Below, piece after piece: positions 57,101 through 64,000 of a stretch of 64,000 nucleotides of DNA; position 1 is the first letter of the stretch, and every line of letters starts with the position of its first letter. Both the position numbers and the translations under genes were made by a program. This DNA comes from Spinacia oleracea (Eukaryota > Streptophyta > Magnoliopsida > Caryophyllales > Amaranthaceae), in NCBI RefSeq assembly GCF_020520425.1, contig NC_079492.1, positions 142,728,361-142,792,360 of the forward strand, read 5' to 3'. The notes below the pieces were generated by a model. The model did not search any database. It was given only the letters and a program-made list of their open reading frames with translations, and was not told the DNA's origin.

Positions 57101-60100
57101 CACGGAAATTGCATCGACTGGAAAAGTCATGCCGAAGAAGTTGCAATCAAGGGTTACAGAAGAGAAGCCTTCAAGGAATGTTCTGGAGCCGTCACATGAA
57201 ACAGTTGATGAGAAGAAAAGCAAGGAGATTCTTTCGCAAAGAGTTGAAGAAAATCCTAGAGAAGCAGTGCCAGTGCTACGTTACATCCCCATGTCGCGTC
57301 GCAAAGAAGGTCAGTCTCCGTTTATGAATTGTGGAGCAGAAACAACTTCAAAAAAGGTCAAGGACATGCCGCAAGAATTTGATAAAAGCATGACATTGCC
57401 GGTCCATAAGATCAGTGACCCGAAGATATTGACTTCTCCTACTCCAAACTCCACGAAGTCGCCAGAAACACCTAGCTCAAGGAAAGATGGCTTCGATCCA
57501 GTTGCATACAAGTTAATGGAAAATTCTGGTTATGATTTCTCTAACCCAAAACCCATGGGAAAGCTCGTTGAAGATAAGTCATACGGCCTCAATAAAACTC
57601 AGCAAAAACTTCAGCAACAAGGTGAACGTGTTTGGGTGAAAAAGGTTGGTTTGGGATTCAAGGAGTCTAAGCCAATTATCATCTCAGGACGACGGAGGTC
57701 AATGCAAGCATCACAGTACATTGGAGTTCAGGAAATGGAAGAAAGTGTGGATGAGAATTTTGAGCCAGTCCAGAAAGAATCGGTTTTTGATAGGATACAT
57801 CCGTCTTCAGCTAAAGCACGGTCCTCCGTCTTTGATAGGCTCGACGGTCCGGTAAACTCTCCAACACCAAGTCGAGTCTTTGATAGATTGGGAGATCATT
57901 CCGGGAAAGCACATAAGAGCCCGAATGCAAAAGATGTCTTCGCAAGATTGGGAAAAGTCACTGGCAAACCCACCAATTGTCTGTCACAGAAGCCTAAGAA
58001 GGAAGTCTTCAGTCGTCTTGGGAAGAAGGACGTTTCGCTCAAGCCGCAGTGGAGGCCGAAAAACACTGCATCAAAAACAAGAGACAAGTTCGAGCTGGAA
58101 AACGATGTCAGAAGCAACGTACCTTCTCGAATGAAACGCTTGGCGGTACTGGAAGTGAAGACAGGTGATTCTCTCCGTGTAAAAGGCCACACCATGGTTC
58201 TAACCTGCCAAAAGAGCCCCACAAGCCAGAAACGTGATGCCGTAGAAGATATGACGGTCACCTCCTATCATATCACCGCTTATGAGGATGTAGACTTGGA
58301 GGAGGAGATGGAAACAACAGAAGCACCAAAAAATCTTGATGATGGAGTTGAGACCACAATTGATGAACTAAAGGAGTTGAATCTCGGCACCCAAGATGAT
58401 CCGCGTCCAATCTATGTTAGTGCTCTGCTCACTCAGGAAGAAGAGAAGGGATACTTCGAAATACTCACCGAGTACAAAGATGTTTTCGCCTGGAGTTACA
58501 GGGAAATGCCGGGTCTTGACCCCAAAGTGGCGGTCCACCGTTTAGCAGTAAGGAAAGGAGTCTCAGCAAAGAAGCAACCTCAGAGACGCTTCCGACCTGA
58601 ATTAATTCCAGAAATTGAAGCTGAAGTCAACAAACTCATCGACGCTGGCTTCATTCGTGAAGTAAAGTATCCTACTTGGATTGCAAACATTGTACCTGTG
58701 AGGAAGAAAAATGGCCAGTTGCGTGTTTGTGTAGATTTCAGAAATCTGAATGAAGCGTGTCCTAAGGATGATTTTCCTTTGCCTGTCACCGAGATAATGA
58801 TTGATGCAACGACCGGACATGAAGCATTATCCTTCATGGATTGTACGGCGGGATATAATCAGATCCTCATGGCGCCCGAAGATCAAGAAGCAACGGCGTT
58901 CCGTACACCAAAGGGTATCTTTTGCTACAAGGTGATGCCGTTTGGTTTGAAAAATGCAGGCGCAACTTATCAAAGAGCAATGCAGAAAATCTTCGAGGAC
59001 ATGATGCATAAGACCGTTGAATGTTATGTCGATGATCTTGTCGTCAAATCAAAGAAGAGGAACGATCATTTGCTTCATCTCCGCGAGGTATTCAAGAAAT
59101 TGCGTAGGTATCAATTGAAGATGAATCCCTTGAAGTGTGCATTCGGCGTAACCTCTGGAAAGTTCCTAGGATTTGTTGTGAGACATAGAGGAATTGAAAT
59201 TGACCAGTCAAAAATTACAGCAATCCAGAATATGCCCGAGCCGAAGAACCTCAAAGAATTGCGCGGATTACAAGGGAGACTTGCATATATCCGACGCTTC
59301 ATTTCGAATCTTGCAGGACGATGTCATCCTTTCAGCCATCTTATGAAGAAGGGCGCTCCATTTGAATGGGACGATTCATGTCGCAAAGCTTTTGAAAGCA
59401 TCAAGCAGTACCTCTCAACCCCACCTGTCTTGGGGGCACCGGTTCAAGGGAAGCCACTTATCCTCTACATCTCTGCTCATGAAAGGTCGTTGGGGGCATT
59501 GTGTGCTCAAGAGAATGGTGACGGAAAGGAAGCTGCTCTTTACTACCTCAGTCGTACGTTGGTTGGCGCGGAATTGAATTATTCGCCTATTGAGAAAGTG
59601 TGTCTAGCTTTGATCTTTGCAATCCAAAAGTTGAAGCATTACATGCAGGCACATACGGTGAAGGTGATCTCCAAAGCTGACCCCATAAAGTACATCCTAT
59701 CAAGACCAGTACTATCCGGAAGACTTGCTAAATGGGCTATGCTCATAAGTCAACATGATGTTGTGTACGTACCTCAAAAGGCGATCAAGGGACAAGCTTT
59801 GGCCGATTTCCTAGCTGCACATCCGATTCCATCACATTGGGAGCTTCCTGATGATCTACCTGGAGAAGAAGTATTCTACATTGATGTCTTACCTCCATGG
59901 GAAATGTACTTCGACGGAGCAGCTCGCCAAGATGGTGCGGGAGCAGGGGTCATCCTTGTATCACCTGAGAAACATGTCTTCACGTATTCATTTACGCTCA
60001 CCAACTTATGCTCGAACAATGTTGCTGAATATCAAGCTCTCGTTCTGGGGCTTCAAATGGCAAAAGAGATGAAAATACAGGACCTTGATGTATACGGTGA

Positions 60101-61658
60101 CTCCAAGCTGGTGATCCATCAACTCCTCGATGATTATGATGTCAAGAAAGATGACTTGATTCCTTATTATAAGCATGCTTCACAATTGCTGGCAGAATTT
60201 GAGAGCGTCCGATTGCAACATGTTCCAAGGAGTGCCAACAAGACAGCGGATGCACTTGCAAATCTCGCAGCCACATTGGCACTGGGGGCAGAAGAAAACA
60301 TGTCGGTCCCGGTCTGTAATCGGTGGGTGATAAACCCTCAAGATGAAGTTGAAATTGAAGCTGAAGAACTCTCAGGTGCAGTTACTGTCTATGAGATAGA
60401 CATAGAAGATTGGCGTCGACCACTCATTGATTTCTTGGTACACGAAAAGTTGCCAAGCGATTTGAAACACAAGATGGAAATTCGACGACGTGCTCCACGC
60501 TTCATTTACTACAAAGAAACACTTTACAGGCGTTCGTTCCTTGGAACCTGGTTGAGATGTTTGGGAGATGAAGAAGCAGCAAAAACAATGCAAGAAGCTC
60601 ATTCTGGAGTTTGCGGAGCTCACCAATCTGGTCCTAAGCTTCACGACCGTGTCAAGAGGATGGGGTACTACTGGCCAACCATGGTTCAAGATTGCATGGA
60701 ACTTGCGAAAAAATGTGAAGCTTGTCAATTCCATGCGAACTTTATTCATCAACCTCCGGAACCGCTACATCCGACAGTGACATCTTGGCCGTTTGAAGCA
60801 TGGGGTCTCGATGTTGTTGGTCCAATCACACCGAAATCATCAGGTGGTCATGCATACATCCTTGCCGCTACGGATTACTTCTCAAAATGGGCGGAAGCAA
60901 TACCTCTTCGTGAAGTCAAGAAAGAGAACGTGGTCGATTTCATTCGGAATCACATCATACATCGATATGGCGTGCCACGTTACATAATCACAGACAACGG
61001 AACACCATTTGTCAACAAGTTGATGACGAGCCTTTGTGAGAAATTCAAGTTTGCACAAAACAAGTCTTCAATGTATAATGCACCTGCAAACGGACTAGCT
61101 GAATCTTTCAACAAAACACTTTGCAAGTTGCTTAGTAAGATTGTTGGGAAACACCAGCGAGATTGGCACGAAAGAATGGGCGAAGCTCTATGGGCGTATC
61201 GTACCACGTACAGGACACCAACTCAAGCGACACCTTATGCACTTGTGTATGGTGTGGAGGCCATATTGCCATTGGAGATTCAAATTCCGTCACTTCGCAT
61301 GGCAATCCAGGAAAATCTCACTGAAGAAGAAAATGCTAAGATTCGTCTGGCAGAGTTGGAAGCACTTGACGAAAAGAGGCTTGAGGCGCAACAAAAGTTG
61401 GAATGCTACCATGCTCGTTTGACAAGGGCGTTCAACAAGAAGGTGCGAGTACGGTCTTTCAAAGTTGGAGACACGGTCCTTGCTATCAAGAGACCGATCA
61501 TTGTTTCTCGCAAAACGGGAAATAAATTTGCATCGAAATGGGATGGTCCTTACGTTGTCCAGGAAGTCTACACAAATGGAGCTTACAAGATCGTTGATGC
61601 AGAAGGACTGCGCATAGGCCCTATCAACGGCAAATTTTTGAAGCGTTACTACCCTTGA
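54165..61658 (+). CDS. gag-pol polyprotein of the Tat-type gypsy element, about 2,497 aa
   Basis: Start chosen at the first ATG (MAAQQTVSMSDAEKAAMVKQ). Gag core is about residues 284-445 (KFQQFDGKGNPKQHVAHFIE, DTAFDWYTDLP). A zinc-knuckle-like CPYHRIVSHPIEKC is near 561. Protease is near 842 (LVDGGSAVN). RT is about 1509-1632, with FRNLNEACPKDDFPLP and YVDDLVVKS. The RT-linked RNase H (LYISAHERSLGALCAQ) lacks the first catalytic Asp. A second, archaeal-type RNase H (about 1909-2040) keeps its acids: YFDGAARQDG, NVAEYQALVLG, VYGDSKLVI, TADALANLA. Integrase has an HHCC zinc region, DVVGPITP, ITDNGTPF and NGLAESFNK. The C-terminus has a GPY-type motif (KWDGPYVV) and no chromodomain. The frame has no stops. 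Confidence 0.95.
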   Translation: MAAQQTVSMSDAEKAAMVKQRAAELAEMMKGRDEGIRTRGMKNADLNEAASSLRSAPITTKTRRKSHVRASSDVSPNPYYRKSRNIPVFGSFPAEGARFLMPGEEDMRPHQKPDRLVIHTSPLFDPFYVESDAKSSTGSSPTSPLKVSDCEESVQSLQTDIAEVMAIESKTVEEQLAEMKGMIVKLMKDGEEKDEEIKKQNERISSLTKKLKKQEESADEENDDSEGSTTSKSTTKGEKPDDTFTMKKIQDMITNAVKNHIVGSSGPSHLYEKPYTKRIDHLRMPVGYQPPKFQQFDGKGNPKQHVAHFIETCNNAGTSGDLLVKQFVRSLKDTAFDWYTDLPAEAIDSWAEMEEEFKARFYSTRRVVSMIELTKTTQWENEPVVDYINRWRTLSLECKDRLTETSAIAMCIQGMNWDLLYILQGIKPRSFQDLATRAHDMEISITNNRGGSSSSFKKEKKDFKKPEKYVKDSTKESFAVATSSAPVKISAKPKTEQKKGPFTKDARRDKPTLKELQAKKYPFPDSDLAGMLDDLLEKKVISLPESKRPDQMGRTSDPNFCPYHRIVSHPIEKCITLKERIMQLATEGRIVLDLDEAAESHHASVIQFGSLDPILIIDPVKNSASTPLPRKEDEEGWTLVTRRKKRKQTKLEEQPPLRQKQHQKRNKSKSSHVTRNKGLVKKKSTSRDSFPTKEVRKHVTLNDFLPQEYLGEISVNTVTCSVAEEEEKEEKSLVSEGLNHERDPERDAKILALLGTVPSRMGWRQALSLPEEMRFALARAIENPTQYTSKENIEQGIYENHPERCAACSAALAFTDEDLMLGSKPHNRPLFVCGYIRKKKINRILVDGGSAVNIMPKSTMTKLGITESELTESRLMIQGFNLGGQRAIGMIRVDLTIGEMTATTIFHVIDSNTSYRLLLGRPWMHENGVVASTLHQCFKYYRNGERKVNADVKPFSEVESHFADAKFYASQGEPVEVMPTEIASTGKVMPKKLQSRVTEEKPSRNVLEPSHETVDEKKSKEILSQRVEENPREAVPVLRYIPMSRRKEGQSPFMNCGAETTSKKVKDMPQEFDKSMTLPVHKISDPKILTSPTPNSTKSPETPSSRKDGFDPVAYKLMENSGYDFSNPKPMGKLVEDKSYGLNKTQQKLQQQGERVWVKKVGLGFKESKPIIISGRRRSMQASQYIGVQEMEESVDENFEPVQKESVFDRIHPSSAKARSSVFDRLDGPVNSPTPSRVFDRLGDHSGKAHKSPNAKDVFARLGKVTGKPTNCLSQKPKKEVFSRLGKKDVSLKPQWRPKNTASKTRDKFELENDVRSNVPSRMKRLAVLEVKTGDSLRVKGHTMVLTCQKSPTSQKRDAVEDMTVTSYHITAYEDVDLEEEMETTEAPKNLDDGVETTIDELKELNLGTQDDPRPIYVSALLTQEEEKGYFEILTEYKDVFAWSYREMPGLDPKVAVHRLAVRKGVSAKKQPQRRFRPELIPEIEAEVNKLIDAGFIREVKYPTWIANIVPVRKKNGQLRVCVDFRNLNEACPKDDFPLPVTEIMIDATTGHEALSFMDCTAGYNQILMAPEDQEATAFRTPKGIFCYKVMPFGLKNAGATYQRAMQKIFEDMMHKTVECYVDDLVVKSKKRNDHLLHLREVFKKLRRYQLKMNPLKCAFGVTSGKFLGFVVRHRGIEIDQSKITAIQNMPEPKNLKELRGLQGRLAYIRRFISNLAGRCHPFSHLMKKGAPFEWDDSCRKAFESIKQYLSTPPVLGAPVQGKPLILYISAHERSLGALCAQENGDGKEAALYYLSRTLVGAELNYSPIEKVCLALIFAIQKLKHYMQAHTVKVISKADPIKYILSRPVLSGRLAKWAMLISQHDVVYVPQKAIKGQALADFLAAHPIPSHWELPDDLPGEEVFYIDVLPPWEMYFDGAARQDGAGAGVILVSPEKHVFTYSFTLTNLCSNNVAEYQALVLGLQMAKEMKIQDLDVYGDSKLVIHQLLDDYDVKKDDLIPYYKHASQLLAEFESVRLQHVPRSANKTADALANLAATLALGAEENMSVPVCNRWVINPQDEVEIEAEELSGAVTVYEIDIEDWRRPLIDFLVHEKLPSDLKHKMEIRRRAPRFIYYKETLYRRSFLGTWLRCLGDEEAAKTMQEAHSGVCGAHQSGPKLHDRVKRMGYYWPTMVQDCMELAKKCEACQFHANFIHQPPEPLHPTVTSWPFEAWGLDVVGPITPKSSGGHAYILAATDYFSKWAEAIPLREVKKENVVDFIRNHIIHRYGVPRYIITDNGTPFVNKLMTSLCEKFKFAQNKSSMYNAPANGLAESFNKTLCKLLSKIVGKHQRDWHERMGEALWAYRTTYRTPTQATPYALVYGVEAILPLEIQIPSLRMAIQENLTEEENAKIRLAELEALDEKRLEAQQKLECYHARLTRAFNKKVRVRSFKVGDTVLAIKRPIIVSRKTGNKFASKWDGPYVVQEVYTNGAYKIVDAEGLRIGPINGKFLKRYYP

Positions 61659-61707
61659 AGTTGTGCAACATTGTAACCTCCTAAGCACGAGGCTAAACTG
61701 CAACTGA

Positions 61708-61709
<2 letters not shown>

Positions 61710-61756
<47 letters not shown>

Positions 61757-61783
61757 GGAAATGACGTCAGCAAACGACGTCAG

Positions 61784-61831
<48 letters not shown>
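61710..61831 (+). repeat. two long A-tracts around a TGACGTCA-bearing 30-mer
   Basis: About 44 A's (61710-61753), a 30-base spacer (61754-61783), then about 48 A's. The spacer carries the palindrome TGACGTCA (61762-61769) and a second GACGTCA. This is about 50 bp after the pol stop. Confidence 0.95.
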
Positions 61832-61834
<3 letters not shown>

Positions 61835-62213
61835 AGAAATTATTTTTGCTTTTAAGGAACTACGTTGGCTTGATCTTATGGAGTGAATTTATTCATTTCA
61901 TAAGTACGTAGGCAGCTTGAAGGAATCACTAACTTTAAGTCCAGCCACACCAAAAATCTCTCCCATTTTTGTACTACTCCTGGCCCGCAAGAGTATAAAC
62001 TGTGAACGGCTAAATAAATAAATGAAAATTTCATGTTGGTTTCCTATGAGTTGAATGAATATGGAATCAATGACAAAAATCTTTGACAGGAAGAATGACG
62101 AGTCTTATTCATTTCATTTTTGGAATTCTTAAAACAAATTGGTCTCTAAAAAAAAAAAAAAAAAAAAGAATTAAAAGAAAACAAGTGCAACGATGGTAAC
62201 AAGAAAGGCGGAA
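61832..62213. other. gap between convergent pol and antisense gene
   Basis: Non-coding DNA with a third A-tract (about 62150-62167). It would hold the 3' ends of both transcripts. Confidence 0.4.
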
Positions 62214-64000
62214 CTACGGTTCAAATTTGAAGGCTTGCAAAGCATCACGAGCAACACCAAATTGTTTCTCAGCTTCCGCTAGCTTTGCCTCCACCTCTTT
62301 CGCAGCAACAATATTCTCCTTCATGATGAGGAGTGAGTTTTCTTGCTCTTTCTTCTGTATGACGTACCCTTGGAACTTCTCTTCTGATTCTGAAATAAGA
62401 GGCAAAAGTCTATCCGCTCGTTCTGCTAAATCATTGAGCTTCCTTTTATGTTCGGCTTGTTCTTGCTGAATCTGATCTATCTCCTTATGAAGAGCTTGCA
62501 TTCGCTCCTCTTCTGCTTTCCCTGCAATTGTAGTTGTCTGCACGCTCGTCTCTATCTCCAAAGATCGTTGCTCCAAGTCATTGAGAGTGGGATCTCCCTG
62601 TTTCCCTAGCCGAACGTGGTGGAGTTGAGAACCGCACCCAATATACCCCTTGATAAAAGATTCGATTGCAGAGATGTCGATCTTCTTATCACGAACATAG
62701 GAGAAAACCTGTTCAAACTCCTGCGCTAGTTCATGAACCTTGGCTAAAGGAGTCTTCATCAACTTGTCCTTTATTTCATTAATCATCAAGCTTGCAGCAT
62801 ATCGGTCCGCCCTGTTGGTCGCCTTAGTGATCATGTCTTGAGCATTAAAAGAAGGAGACTCGGTCGAAGCAGTAGAAACACTTGTGGTTGGCGCAGTATC
62901 AATGACAACATCATCAATGAACTGTTGTTCAGGAAGGGAGACAAATGTATTCTCGCAAGCAGTAAGCTCTACTGCTATGTTCGCATCGCTTTGAAGATTC
63001 TGAAAAGTGAAAAATAAAGGGTATTAAAATAGTAATTAAAAAGAAAACGAGAATGTCAAAGTAAAGAAATGAACCTCTATCTCTTCCGGCGATAGCTCAG
63101 GGCCATAATCTTCAGCGAAAATATCATCCAGAATTGTAGGTTCACCTGCGTGTTCGTCATCGGAAGGTTCATTTTCGTCATTGGAAGGTTCATTACTTAC
63201 AACTCTGCTTGCTAGTCTTCTACTCTCGTCCCTGCATTTCGAAGATGTTTCCTTGGGCGGACAGGATATCGTGGAACTTTTAGGCAATCTGACTCTAACT
63301 TTGCGAGGTGCAGCCGAAGTCTTGGCAGCTTTGTCTTTTGGTGAAGTGTTAAGATCATCGCCCTTTCTCTCCTTTCTCTTCTTAGACCTGACATTTGTTG
63401 GACTAGGAGTTCTTGAAGCATAAGCCGCATTTAAAGAAACGACCGAATTCCACCATGTTGTGAAGCTTGGAGTGACTCGAGATTGGGCATTAAACGTGCG
63501 GCAAGGGACCAAAAAAGTAGCCCTAGTATGCAGACGAATGCTGGACTGAAAAAGATAGTACATATGCTCTCGGGTGATGTTTTGTGTCTGGACTACTAAT
63601 TCGCCTGGCACATCTTGGTGAAATCCGAATTGCCGACCGAATCGATGAGGACTGTATGGCTCAACCACGTAGTTGTTGTCGAACCTCAAGGTCAGAAAAC
63701 AGGACCGCATGCTAATGAAGAAGTTTGCGAATTGCTTTGGTTGATGGTTGTCATCTTCACGCTTCTCATCTGAATTACCACAAATTGAGTTAGCAAGCCA
63801 ATTGAAATCCTTACCCGAAGAAACTAGCGATTTAGCATCTGGAGACTTTATGACAGAGTCAAGGCCTTGAATTCCAACCAGGGGAGCACCAACAAAATCG
63901 TAGGTGACGACGTGATGACTTCGAAAATACTTAGCGGTCCAGGCATACACATATTGTGCAGGGAAGGACTCGCGATGTTTGCCGGGGGTAGGAGAATTCG
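62214..64000 (-). CDS. antisense plant-mobile-domain-like gene of the gypsy element (two exons seen, 5' end cut)
   Basis: Exon 1 enters from the window edge and ends at 63075 (GAG|GTTCAT). A 75-bp intron ends TTTTCAG at 63000, and exon 2 runs 62999-62214. Both junctions are phase 0 and the joined frame has no stop. The frame stays open to base 64000 (GKHRESFPAQYVYAWTAKYF). The N-terminal part resembles plant mobile domain proteins, with the key wording RFGRQFGFHQDVPG. Then come a basic segment (KKRKERK), a disordered Ser/Pro/acidic stretch ending LSPEEIE, and a long coiled coil (about 62214-62560; EKQFGVARDALQAF at the end). PMD proteins act in silencing-related nuclear functions; the role here is unknown. 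Confidence 0.75.

Larger units (their letters stand above)
53540..64000 (+). mobile_element. Ty3/gypsy retrotransposon of the Tat type, right end outside the window
   Basis: Order: LTR, PBS-like site, one gag-pol frame with two RNase H domains, A-tracts, antisense spliced gene. Dual RNase H and an antisense gene between pol and the 3' LTR are known from Tat-lineage elements (the Grande and Retand types). Only the 5' LTR is present, so age cannot be read. At least 10.46 kb of the element is visible. Confidence 0.9.

Noticed and set aside
54304..61422. Many secondary ORFs across the gypsy polyprotein
   Set aside because: All are alternative-frame shadows of the 2,497-aa frame.

Overview
The window is nuclear DNA from a flowering plant. 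It is AT-rich and full of small transposons, it has spliced genes, and it holds a tandem cluster of CBF/DREB1-type AP2 transcription factors. Frequent single TACGGAGTA octamers, many Stowaway elements and the solo-LTR type fit the Amaranthaceae (spinach or beet relatives). That placement is an inference from general look; nothing in the sequence proves the species.

Layout. 1-350: 3' end of a LINE (RNase H domain plus poly-A). 1265-4819 (-): a three-exon DUF4378-type gene whose introns can be read from splice sites and phase; a SINE and a mini-Helitron sit in intron 1. 5-13.5 kb: intergenic transposon mosaic with a PIF/Harbinger-like element, Mutator-type terminal repeats, a Helitron-like element carrying the start of a 40S ribosomal protein S15 gene, Stowaway elements, a long (TA)n tract and an F-box pseudogene. 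13.94-18.75 kb (-): a complete but broken Ty1/copia element with 275-bp LTRs that differ at 3 sites.

22-51.5 kb holds four CBF/DREB1 paralogues, all on the minus strand: A (22.3 kb), B (27.2 kb), C (39.3 kb) and D (50.9 kb). A, B and C look intact. D has lost its C-terminal activation region, and a decayed remnant of it lies just downstream. The copies share promoter blocks and downstream blocks, so the cluster arose by segmental duplication. One extra copy of the downstream block, at 34.2 kb, has no CBF beside it. Between the genes lie Stowaways (several nested), two hAT-like elements, a Mutator-type element, SINEs, solo LTRs, a TRIM-like element, and a Helitron (43284-45023) carrying an exon of ribosomal protein L37a. 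A TIR element at 47.0-48.1 kb contains a long 7-bp repeat array.

53.54 kb to the window end: a Ty3/gypsy element of the Tat type. It has one intact gag-pol frame of about 2,497 aa with a second, archaeal-type RNase H. After it come two long A-tracts around a TGACGTCA motif, then an antisense, spliced gene for a plant-mobile-domain-like protein with a coiled-coil tail. The element runs off the right edge.

Biologically the host content is a cold/drought-response regulator cluster. A and B keep two CACGTG boxes in the shared promoter blocks, whereas C and D have lost or altered them, so the copies are probably regulated differently.
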